Shown here piece by piece: positions 53,121 to 60,283 of a DNA stretch of 64,000 bases (the stretch's first letter is position 1; each line of letters starts with the position of its first letter). This stretch comes from Paenibacillus sp. MSJ-34. Lineage in GTDB: Bacteria > Bacillota > Bacilli > Paenibacillales > Paenibacillaceae. The stretch is from contig NZ_JAHLPR010000013.1 in the NCBI RefSeq assembly GCF_018918005.1, positions 46,220-110,219 of the forward strand. The letters are read 5' to 3'. A program made the translations under genes and the position numbers. The notes below the pieces were generated by a model. That model made no database searches, was not told where the DNA came from, and saw only the letters and a program-made list of their open reading frames with translations.

Positions 53121-54575
53121 TTGACAAATCATCACTCGACTTCATTACTAGCAGACGAAAAACTTGAGCTGCAGGCTGATCCGCGCCGTTGGTATGCGCT
53201 GGCGGTTATTCTGCTCCCTATATTACTTAATTCATTGAACACCTATATGATTCAGGTCTCGCTTCCGTCTATACAGAAAAGTCTGAACGCCAGTTTTTCC
53301 GACGCCCAGCTGATCGTCGCTGGCTTTTCTCTCAGTCTGGCTGTAGCACTCATTGTCAGCGGGAAACTGGGCGATATATACGGCAGAAAACGGCTGCTGC
53401 TTATCGGGGTGATCGGCTTTACGATTATGGCAATGCTAGGTGGATTGACTTCGAATCCAACTCAGCTGATTGTCATTCGGATTGTACAAGGGCTCACCGC
53501 GGCACTTATTCAACCTCAGGTGTTATCCATGATGCAGGTTAATTTTCTCCCGCGGGAAAAAGGCCTTGTATTCAGTATTTACGGCGCATTGATGGGATTC
53601 GGGTTCGCATTTGGTCTCATCCTGGGAGGAATTCTGGTCAATTGGAACGTGTTTGATCTTGGCTGGCGGACCGTATTTTTTTTCAATGTTCCCTTCGGTA
53701 TTCTTGTTCTTCTGTGCTTGCCGCTTCTGCCGGAGTCGAGCGGCGGGCGGGCGCAAAGAATCGATTGGACCGGTACCTTTTTAATCATGGGCGGTTTGTT
53801 TCTGCTTGTTTATCCATTATCTGAGGGGCAAAAACAGGGTTGGCCGCTTTGGATATGGGGTTGTCTGATCCTATCGCTTCTACTGCTGCTTGCCTTTATC
53901 GCATTCGAGATTCGCAAACAAAAAGCGGATGGGGCCCCGCTTATTGATTTAACCATTTTCAAACAGCGTTTATTCGGGGTGGGGATGACTTCAGTTGTTT
54001 TGACTTACCTCAGCATGTTCTCCTTCTTTTTCCTCTTAACTTATTATTTGCAGTTCGGCCTGCAATTTGATGCACAAGGGACGAGTCTCGCTTTTCTGCC
54101 TCTGGGCGGCGGTGTTTTCCTGACTTCTCTACTGTCATCACGAATTATTAGCAGATGGGGGATGATTGTGCCGAGAATAGGGGCTTTGGCAACAGGAATA
54201 TGTTTTTTCTTATTCATTGTGTTGCTTCGTATTGATGCGGTACATCTGTTGAGTATTCAATACATTGTGCTTTTGCTTGTATATGGTTTGGGGCTTGGTC
54301 TGGTCACAACGCCTCTCACTCGAGTCGTACTGGGCACGGTTCCGTTGAAGGATGCAGGTACAGGTTCAGGTTTGTTTAATACGTTTATGTATTTGTCCAA
54401 TTCACTGGGAGTAGCGTTGATCAGTATTTTGTTTTCCGCTTCACTGGGACAGACTTTGGGACGTGCTGTCTTGTCGGACTATGCGAGGGCGTTTTCTGTC
54501 TCTTTAGCCGTATGCGGAGTATTTGCTCTGGCTGCATTTGTTTGCCTTTGTTTCCTGCGTGATCGGAAAGAATAA
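53121..54575 (+). CDS. MFS multidrug exporter, DHA2 (14-TM, EmrB/QacA) family
   Basis: 484 residues with 14 hydrophobic segments. Motif A reads GKLGDIYGRKRLLLIG, and motif C-like GLILGGILV lies in helix 5, as in proton-driven drug exporters. TTG 53121 is chosen because GAGGAGG ends 8 bases upstream; an ATG 45 bases earlier would put the site inside the gene. It should expel hydrophobic drugs or other compounds across the membrane. Confidence 0.88.
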   Translation: MTNHHSTSLLADEKLELQADPRRWYALAVILLPILLNSLNTYMIQVSLPSIQKSLNASFSDAQLIVAGFSLSLAVALIVSGKLGDIYGRKRLLLIGVIGFTIMAMLGGLTSNPTQLIVIRIVQGLTAALIQPQVLSMMQVNFLPREKGLVFSIYGALMGFGFAFGLILGGILVNWNVFDLGWRTVFFFNVPFGILVLLCLPLLPESSGGRAQRIDWTGTFLIMGGLFLLVYPLSEGQKQGWPLWIWGCLILSLLLLLAFIAFEIRKQKADGAPLIDLTIFKQRLFGVGMTSVVLTYLSMFSFFFLLTYYLQFGLQFDAQGTSLAFLPLGGGVFLTSLLSSRIISRWGMIVPRIGALATGICFFLFIVLLRIDAVHLLSIQYIVLLLVYGLGLGLVTTPLTRVVLGTVPLKDAGTGSGLFNTFMYLSNSLGVALISILFSASLGQTLGRAVLSDYARAFSVSLAVCGVFALAAFVCLCFLRDRKE

Positions 54576-54677
54576 AGGACCGAAAGCTAACGAGGCAATA
54601 CCACTGGCCTCCTTATCCTTCTAGTGCTGAAACAAAGGAAATGGTAATTGAGATGGAGGGTTCCGAAGAGCAATTCT

Positions 54678-54803
54678 AATGAAGCTCCAATAAAGAATGA
54701 GCTACAACGCGAGTTTGATCAAGAAGAACCATACGCTGTTGTCGTCAGCGATTTGAGATACGTACGAGTAGCCGGTAAATGGCGTTACGTTATTGAAAAA
54801 TAA
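54678..54803 (+). pseudogene. IS3-family transposase (OrfB) fragment
   Basis: 41 codons reading NEAPIKNELQREFDQEEPYA then VVVSDLRYVRVAGKWRYVIE, which contains the SDLTYVR-type block around the first catalytic Asp of IS3 OrfB. The rest is missing. Its end may supply a TTGAAA (54793-54798) promoter element for the downstream resistance gene. Confidence 0.6.
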
Positions 54804-54889
54804 CTTCAAACCCATATATACTGGGGATAATATATTTGATTGGAGTGATAGGAATGCGGCAACTCAACCACATTCGAAAGGAGCATAAC

Positions 54890-54979
54890 ATGAACAAAGA
54901 AAAGAGGATTTTAATAAATGGATATTATGAATATAGGGATTCTGGCGCATGTAGACGCCGGAAAGACAAGTCTGGCTGA
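54890..54979 (+). promoter_or_regulatory. Possible leader ORF overlapping the start of the ribosomal protection gene
   Basis: A 29-codon frame (MNKEKRILINGYYEYRDSGA..) starts 6 bases after a strong AAAGGAG, while the ribosomal-protection gene itself starts 28 bases later in another frame with only AGAGGAT ahead of it. This hints at a leader-type or coupled initiation. Evidence is positional only. Confidence 0.35.
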
Positions 54980-56897
54980 ACGTATTTTGTTTGATACGAA
55001 TGTCATCGACGAGTTGGGACGGGTAGATCAAGGAAACACGCAGATGGATGCCATGGAGTTGGAACAGAAAAGAGGCATCACGATCAAAGCCTCCGCCGTT
55101 TCCTTTAATCTTGATGGTTTGAAGGTGAATTTGATCGATACGCCGGGCCATGCGGATTTTATCGCCGAAGTAGAGCGGTCCCTCAGCGTATTGGATGGCG
55201 TTATTCTGGTTGTGTCTGCCGTGGAAGGGGTTCAGGCGCAGACCAAAATACTGTCTTCCGTCTTGAAGAAAATGGGGATTCCCGCGATTTTGTTCGTGAA
55301 CAAAATTGATCGGATTGGCGCTCAAGGCGAGCAGGTGGTCGAACAGATCCGCGAAAAGCTTTCACCGGACGTGATCTCCTTATGCCGGGTTGATGATGCG
55401 GGCTCGAAGCAGGCGTCCGTTGTTGAAAACCGTTTTGATTGGAACACGCACCCTGCGTTTGTGGAACAATGCATCGAGCTTGTGGCAGCTTATGACGAGC
55501 AATTGCTGGAGTCATATGTCAACGGCGAAACGCTGATGGAAGAACAAGTGGAAGCATCATTCAGGCATCAGGTAAGGCAAGGGAACGTCCATCCGGTATA
55601 CTTCGGGTCTGCCGTGACGGGAGTGGGCGTTGCTGGTTTGCTTGCAGGCGTCGCGCGCTGGTTTCCGGTGAATGATCAGCCGGAAGGACAGTTGCTGTCG
55701 GGGGTCGTGTTTAAGCTCGAAAAAGGAGCGTCCGGCGAAAAGATTGCTTATGTCAGATTGTTCTCAGGCTGCTTGAACATAAGGGAACAAGTGAAGTTGC
55801 AACGGAAAAGCAAGCAGGGAGAATTCGCAACGCGCATCAGCAAAATCAAAAAACTTCATGCGCTGATGAACGGAAAATCCGTTCCAGCTTCTAAGATTAC
55901 CTCTGGGGATTTGGCTAAAGTATGGGGATTGGAAGACGTTCGGGTCGGAGATATCATCGGTGAGCAGACAAGTCTGATCAAGCACTTCAGCTTTGCCGTT
56001 CCCCAGATGGAGACACGGATTGAAGCGGCGGACCCAAGCAAGGCGCATCAGTTGTACCGGGCGCTCATCAGTCTGGCGGAGGAAGATCCGTTGATTCACG
56101 TAGTGAAAGATGATTTTCATCAAGATCTGTATATCCGCATTTTCGGCGAAGTGCAAAAAGAAGTGATTGAAGCGGCATTAAAAGAGAATTACGATGTGGA
56201 CGTCCGCTTTTCGGAGACGAGAACCATCTGCCTGGAGAAACCGAAAGGAACGGGTCAGGCGGTGGAGATCATATGGGAGGCGGGTAATCCTTTTTATGCG
56301 ACAGTAGGGTTAAAGGTCGAACCAGGCCTGCCCGGAAGCGGAGTCGTCTACGGCATGGAAGTTGAATTGGGCTCGCTGCCGCTTGCCTTCCATAAAGCCA
56401 TTGAAGAGACGGTCTTCCATACTTTGAAACAAGGCTTGTATGGATGGGAGGTCACGGATATCGTCGTGACGTTGACGCATACCGGTTATTTCAGCCCGGC
56501 ATCGGCGGCAGGCGATTTTAGAAAGCTGGTCCCCCTTGTGCTTATGCAAGCGCTGGCGGAAGCGGGTACGGATGTTTACGAACCTATTTACAGATTCGAA
56601 TTGACGGTGCCCGAAGCGATGATGAGCAAAGCGGTATTCAAACTATCCGCCGTCCAGGCGGCGGTTCATGAAACGAATGTGCAGAACGGCATGTCTCATA
56701 TTAGAGGCACCATTCCCGTAAGCGTAACGGAGAGCTTTAAAAGAAGCTTGCATTCTTTCACCCAGGGCGAAGGTTTGATAATGGTTGAACCGGCCGGATC
56801 CGTTAGGGTGAAGGACGGCGTGCCGACAAGAGCTCGAACAGATTATAATCCGTTAAATCGGAATGAATATTTACTTCATGTTCTTCACGCTTATTGA
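54918..56897 (+). CDS. Tet(M/O)-type ribosomal protection protein
   Basis: 659 residues, an EF-G-like GTPase of the tetracycline ribosomal-protection family. The G domain has G1 GILAHVDAGKTSLAERIL, G2 GITIKASAVSF, G3 IDTPGHADF and G4 NKIDR; domains II to V follow, with the C-terminal ALAEAGTDVYEPIYRFELTV and TRARTDYNPLNRNEYLLHV. Length and the N-terminus MNIGILAHVDAGKTSL separate it from EF-G (about 690, no such start). It should displace tetracycline from the ribosome using GTP. The overall sequence looks distant from Tet(M), so the spectrum is uncertain. A 20-bp stem terminator follows. Confidence 0.9.
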   Translation: MDIMNIGILAHVDAGKTSLAERILFDTNVIDELGRVDQGNTQMDAMELEQKRGITIKASAVSFNLDGLKVNLIDTPGHADFIAEVERSLSVLDGVILVVSAVEGVQAQTKILSSVLKKMGIPAILFVNKIDRIGAQGEQVVEQIREKLSPDVISLCRVDDAGSKQASVVENRFDWNTHPAFVEQCIELVAAYDEQLLESYVNGETLMEEQVEASFRHQVRQGNVHPVYFGSAVTGVGVAGLLAGVARWFPVNDQPEGQLLSGVVFKLEKGASGEKIAYVRLFSGCLNIREQVKLQRKSKQGEFATRISKIKKLHALMNGKSVPASKITSGDLAKVWGLEDVRVGDIIGEQTSLIKHFSFAVPQMETRIEAADPSKAHQLYRALISLAEEDPLIHVVKDDFHQDLYIRIFGEVQKEVIEAALKENYDVDVRFSETRTICLEKPKGTGQAVEIIWEAGNPFYATVGLKVEPGLPGSGVVYGMEVELGSLPLAFHKAIEETVFHTLKQGLYGWEVTDIVVTLTHTGYFSPASAAGDFRKLVPLVLMQALAEAGTDVYEPIYRFELTVPEAMMSKAVFKLSAVQAAVHETNVQNGMSHIRGTIPVSVTESFKRSLHSFTQGEGLIMVEPAGSVRVKDGVPTRARTDYNPLNRNEYLLHVLHAY

Positions 56898-56965
56898 GGC
56901 CATGTAGCTATCTTGGCTGGCTTTGACAATGATATTTTGAAAGTAAACGCTACGAAATTAAAAAA

Positions 56966-57010
56966 AACCGAATGCATAGTTCCAAAAACATTGGAACTAT
57001 GCATTCGGTT
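56966..57010. terminator. Perfect 20-bp-stem terminator
   Basis: AACCGAATGCATAGTTCCAA pairs exactly with its complement at 56991-57010 around loop AAACA; poly-A on the left and T-rich right make it usable from either strand, serving the Tet-like gene and, on the other strand, the L4 paralogue. Confidence 0.85.
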
Positions 57011-57098
57011 CTCAGTTGGTAAAGGATTATAGGATTGCATACGATATCAGTAGAAAACTGCTACTGTTTGATGTTTTTCTCAGTGGTAGTTGCCTTCA

Positions 57099-57722
57099 TT
57101 ACGAGTACATTTCCGTTATCTTAGTGACAGCTTCTTTAGCGATGATTAATTTATCACAATTCAGAATATCGTATACATTAATGGAATCAGCTACGACGGT
57201 TTCTACACCAGGTATGTTGTTGGCGCTCTTAATAACAAAGTTATCTATCAAAGGTGTAACTATTAGTACCTTTCTATCTGCCCCGAGAGCATTAAGCATA
57301 GCTACGATAGACTTTGTCCTGTAATTTTCTAACTTGATCTCGTCGACGACAATGAATTCTTTGTTCTGTACTTTGCTAGACAATGCAGATTTTATAGCAA
57401 GCCGCTTAACCTTTTTATTGAGTTTGTAGCTGTAGTCACGAGGTTTAGGAGCAAACACAACTCCTCCACCACGCCAATGCGGCATACGAATCGAACCTGC
57501 TCTAGATTTATCAATTTTATTCTGCTTATACGGTTTTCTGCCACCGCCTCTAACTTCACCACGTGTTAATGCAGATTGTGTTCCACTGCGAACATTTGCC
57601 AGATAATTTATAACTGCATCATGCATAACCGATTCATTGGGAATAATCCCGAAAATGGATTCTTCAAGTTCCATTTGACCGACATCAATACCTTCCATGT
57701 TAAAAATAGTGACATTCAACAA
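57099..57722 (-). CDS. Paralogous ribosomal protein L4 with altered exit-tunnel loop
   Basis: 207 residues, full length for bacterial L4 and colinear with it: TRGEVRGGGRKPYKQ, then GSIRMPHWRGGGVVFAPKPRDYSYKLNKK and LSSKVQNKEF. It is not in an S10 operon; it lies between a Tet-like gene and a CD3324/Cfr-like pair. The extended loop that lines the peptide exit tunnel, normally KPWRQKGTGRAR (63-74), here reads KPYKQNKIDKSR: W65Y, R66K, K68N and G69-T70-G71 changed to Lys-Ile-Asp. These positions are where L4 mutations give macrolide resistance in streptococci. It may replace the housekeeping L4 to protect ribosomes. TTG start after GGAGGAGAG. AT-rich. Confidence 0.85.
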   Translation of the reverse strand: MLNVTIFNMEGIDVGQMELEESIFGIIPNESVMHDAVINYLANVRSGTQSALTRGEVRGGGRKPYKQNKIDKSRAGSIRMPHWRGGGVVFAPKPRDYSYKLNKKVKRLAIKSALSSKVQNKEFIVVDEIKLENYRTKSIVAMLNALGADRKVLIVTPLIDNFVIKSANNIPGVETVVADSINVYDILNCDKLIIAKEAVTKITEMYS

Positions 57723-57748
57723 TATTCTCTCCTCCAGATCCTAAACTT

Positions 57749-57841
57749 TCACGATATAGGTACCCACATCACAGTAAAAGCTTCATTATATAAGAAAACT
57801 AGTTGGTTTGACGCTCTTAGTATATTTACAATAGCATCCAT
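57749..57841 (-). promoter_or_regulatory. Leader peptide ahead of the L4 paralogue
   Basis: 30 codons, MDAIVNILRASNQLVFLYNE then AFTVMWVPIS and stop, with its own CGGAGG site 9 bases ahead of the ATG. The stop lies 14 bases before the GGAGGAGAG of the L4 gene. This resembles leader peptides that couple drug-stalled ribosomes to expression of resistance genes. Confidence 0.5.
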
Positions 57842-57982
57842 TATTAAAACCTCCGTTTGTCCTGCGACATTTTAGAAGAACCCTTAGTTATAAAGGTAAC
57901 AGATAGAAATCACTTACACTATATACAAAATGGTTCTGTAATGTCTGGTATAACCTTTAAGAAAAATTCCCTAAAGGTAGTT

Positions 57983-58021
57983 TAAAAAAAGATGATCCCG
58001 TGTAAGTACAGGGATCATCTT
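57983..58021 (-). terminator. Terminator between CD3324-like copy 2 and L4
   Basis: Minus strand AAGATGATCCC-TGTACTTACAC-GGGATCATCTT followed by seven T. It could be a plain terminator or an attenuator limiting readthrough into the L4 gene. Confidence 0.85.
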
Positions 58022-58062
58022 CTGACAGCGTAGTGTTTTTATTTCGTCCAAAATTACGATCA

Positions 58063-58326
58063 TTATTTGTTATAAATTATTTTTCTGATAGCGTAAACAG
58101 AAAGGCAGTAAGATTCTGCAAGTTCTTGAATCGAAGTACCAGAAGTATATGCTTGTATTATTTCACGATTTCGCCTATCGATCTCTTCCCGAATACCGGA
58201 TAATTCTCCCCAATTTTTATGATGATCTTTTATTGCTGGAATGTAGAGGTATTCACCTTGTACAAAATTTTGCAATTTTTCTACCAATTCTTTTGGGAGA
58301 ATTACATTAGCATTGATATATCTCAT
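58063..58326 (-). CDS. CD3324-family small HTH protein, copy 2
   Basis: 87 residues: MRYINANVILPKELVEKLQN, GEYLYIPAIKDHHKNWGELS and C-terminal helix-turn-helix TSIQELAESYCLSVYAIRKI. It is about half identical to copy 1 at 34677-34940. ATG 58326 follows CAAGGAG. It lies between the Cfr-like gene and the L4 paralogue, all on the minus strand, and has its own leader with a short peptide and hairpins, like copy 1. Confidence 0.8.
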   Translation of the reverse strand: MRYINANVILPKELVEKLQNFVQGEYLYIPAIKDHHKNWGELSGIREEIDRRNREIIQAYTSGTSIQELAESYCLSVYAIRKIIYNK

Positions 58327-58339
58327 GAAGACTCACTCC

Positions 58340-58490
58340 TTGAATAAATATAATCTCTCAAGCAGCAAAGCCAGCATGATTGGTGATGATGTTATTCCAT
58401 GCAAATATCACCAAATAACTGTCTTTGCATGGAATTGAACATGGGTGATTGTAATATTCTTATGAGACAAAATTCATTCTCCTTTATAGA
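58340..58490 (-). promoter_or_regulatory. Leader peptide and attenuator-like stems before CD3324 copy 2
   Basis: Minus strand AAAGGAG (58479-58485) precedes a TTG-started 20-codon frame (58408-58470), MSHKNITITHVQFHAKTVIW. Its HAK-x-VI segment matches the leader of copy 1 (HAKPVI). Stems TTGGTGAT/ATCACCAA and CCATGCAAA/TTTGCATGG correspond to those of copy 1, with compensating base changes (TTAGCGAT/ATCGCTAA there). CTTGA/TCAAG can cover the gene's ribosome-binding site. Confidence 0.55.
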
Positions 58491-58512
58491 TATGTTTTCA
58501 TTTACTTTAATC

Positions 58513-59547
58513 CTACTTGGTGTGTCCGTATAGTTGACCGCATGCTGCATGAATGTCCGTTCCGAATTGTGTTCGCACAGTGACTTTGATTCCCTTTGAC
58601 TTTAAAATACTGACAAACCTTTGAACCCGGTCTTTGTCCGATTGATGAAAGCTTTCAGGCGTCACGTCGGTTGAATTGTAGGGGATCAAATTGACGTGAT
58701 ATAAATGTTCCCAAGGACCTCTGTCTTTTAACAAAGCAGCAAGGGCTTCCGCATGTTCATTTGAATCGTTTTTTCCACGAAGTAATATATACGCAATATA
58801 TACTTTTCTACCTGTATCACGAATATGCTGATCCAACTTGTTCAACACATCATGAAGCGGAAATCGCTTGTTAATGGGCATTAGCTCGCTCCGCTGTTCG
58901 TCGAACGGAGAGTGCAGTGAAAAGGTCAGGTTAACCTGTGGAAATTCCTTTGTCAGACGATCGATACCCGGCAAAATTCCAATGGTGGAAACTGTAATTC
59001 TTCGATGGCCCAAGCCAAAAGTTCGTGAATCTGTTAGAATCTTAAGCGTGTCGAAGATATTAGGATTGGCTAGCGCCTCTCCCATGCCCATAAACGAAAC
59101 ACTATCCAAGGCTTCGCCGTTTAAATGAAAGTATAACAATTGATCGGTAATTTCATCAGCAGTTAGATTTCGTTTCAGTCCGATTGTACCTGTAGCGCAA
59201 AAGCGGCAACCATATCCGCATCCGCACTGGCTGGAAATGCAGTATGATTTCCAGCCTCGCTCATAGCTTAGTTGAACTGCTTCTACATGTTCACCGCCCT
59301 CAATGGCAAAAAGCACTTTATTCACTTGTCTGGATGTCATTTGTTTGACAGGGGTTAAGTTCAAAACGTGTTCGCCAAGCCTCGTCATTAATTCGTTTCT
59401 TATCCCCTTGGGCAGTATGGTCATTCGGTCATATTCACCAATTCTTTGCTTGAAGATCGCGTCCGCAATTTGTTGGAACCGATATGCGGGTTGTTTCAAT
59501 TCTGTCAATATGTGTTGAATCATTTCGTATTTCGAAGTTGATTTCAT
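58513..59547 (-). CDS. cfr-like: Cfr-like 23S rRNA (adenine-C8) methyltransferase, radical SAM
   Basis: 344 residues. The radical-SAM cluster motif is C110-GYG-C114-RF-C117 within ISSQCGCGYGCRFCATGTIG; GMGEALANP, LHSPFDEQRSELMPIN and the terminal AACGQLYG with its second catalytic Cys follow. The wording ATGTIGLKRNLTADEITDQLLYFHL is that of Cfr/Clb proteins (ATGDIGLKKNLTVDEITDQVLYFHL) rather than RlmN. Cfr methylates C8 of A2503 in 23S rRNA and gives resistance to phenicols, lincosamides, oxazolidinones, pleuromutilins and streptogramin A. AGAGGAG fits ATG 59547. A long structured leader precedes it. Confidence 0.9.
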   Translation of the reverse strand: MKSTSKYEMIQHILTELKQPAYRFQQIADAIFKQRIGEYDRMTILPKGIRNELMTRLGEHVLNLTPVKQMTSRQVNKVLFAIEGGEHVEAVQLSYERGWKSYCISSQCGCGYGCRFCATGTIGLKRNLTADEITDQLLYFHLNGEALDSVSFMGMGEALANPNIFDTLKILTDSRTFGLGHRRITVSTIGILPGIDRLTKEFPQVNLTFSLHSPFDEQRSELMPINKRFPLHDVLNKLDQHIRDTGRKVYIAYILLRGKNDSNEHAEALAALLKDRGPWEHLYHVNLIPYNSTDVTPESFHQSDKDRVQRFVSILKSKGIKVTVRTQFGTDIHAACGQLYGHTK

Positions 59548-59665
59548 GTTTTTTCTCCTCTTGAGCCGGAGAAAATGCCTTTAGCACCCTTTGTCGGTGT
59601 TTAACATGTACATTAACCAACCATAGTAAAACCACGAAGCTTGCAGCCAGAATCGCTACGTGCAT
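59435..59665 (-). CDS. Possible small membrane leader ORF overlapping the Cfr-like start
   Basis: 76-codon frame beginning MHVAILAASFVVLLWLVNVH, a hydrophobic segment then a basic tail, overlapping the first 113 bases of the Cfr-like gene in another frame. There is no good ribosome-binding site (the second leader stops 9 bases within reach), so it may only be an accident or a coupled regulatory frame. Confidence 0.3.
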   Translation of the reverse strand: MHVAILAASFVVLLWLVNVHVKHRQRVLKAFSPAQEEKKHEINFEIRNDSTHIDRIETTRISVPTNCGRDLQAKNW

Positions 59666-60120
59666 CTATCGATAGATGGATAATGCTCCGGCATCCGTTT
59701 AGTTTGATCGTGAACCGTACCAACGGACAATGAACGGTTCACATGAACATTTACAACTTCAAACATCTATTTCAACCTCCTAATCTAAAAAAGCATAAAG
59801 TTACATTACAGTTCCACGATTTTGGTGGCGATATTTTTACAAAATTCGCTATCGTGCTCTACAAAAAGTATTGCCGGAGAATGTTACAGCAGTAGTTCTT
59901 TTGTTGATAATATCTCTCCATAAACAATAATGAGCCACAAGAAAGTTACCTTTCTTGTAGCTCAAATAAACAAATACTAAAATCTAACCCAATGAAAGGA
60001 TTAGATATTGTTATTTTATTTGAGTGAAGAGAATAGTAACTTTCTTGCTCAACAAAGAATAAAACAGTTTTTGTTTTATCATTCGTAAAATAAGCAAGAA
60101 ATATTACATTATTCTCAACA
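59548..60120 (-). promoter_or_regulatory. Attenuator-like leader of the Cfr-like gene
   Basis: Reading along the minus strand: a 23-codon leader MIKQKLFYSLLSKKVTILFT.. (60082-60011); a stem TGAGCTACAAGAAAG-GTAA-CTTTCTTGTGGCTCA (59931-59963) followed by TTATTGTTT, a terminator-like structure; an upstream segment GAGCAAGAAAGTTAC (60036-60050) inside the leader that can pair with the same CTTTCTTG arm as antiterminator; then a second leader MFEVVNVHVNRSLSVGTVHD.. (59766-59656) with GGAGG; and three segments TTCTCCGGC (59873-59881), GCCGGAG (about 59686-59692), TTCTCCGGC (59565-59573) that allow alternative pairings near the gene's ribosome-binding site. Confidence 0.65.
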
Positions 60121-60184
60121 TCTCCCTTAGATTAATTGCTTGCGTTGTAACACAACCCATTTCACATTTCAACTTTGTATTTCA

Positions 60185-60262
60185 TTAAGGGGTCCAAAAG
60201 GGGGATCGCACATTGTCGTCAGGATGCCTTCAATCGAAATGCGGGGGTGATTCTGCAAAAAC
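60185..60262 (-). pseudogene. ParA fragment
   Basis: Minus strand reads NHPRISIEGILTTMCDPPFG, matching INPRINIEGILMTMCD of the ParA protein at 50349-51101. Only about 25 codons remain, so a second par-bearing element once lay here or a recombination event moved a piece. Confidence 0.65.
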
Positions 60263-60283
60263 CTTCCTCTCGGCAGCATCAAA

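Noticed and set aside
54918..56897. Assignment to elongation factor G
   Set aside because: Starts directly at the G domain with MNIGILAHVDAGKTSL and is short, as in ribosomal protection proteins.
57099..57722. L4 as a decayed duplicate
   Set aside because: The frame is full length, has a strong start and keeps all structural blocks; changes are concentrated in the tunnel loop, which is not how random decay looks.
58513..59547. Assignment to RlmN
   Set aside because: Motif wording ATGTIGLKRNLTADEITDQ and FMGMGEALANP match Cfr-type; RlmN has a different cluster context (SSQVGC...CAST).
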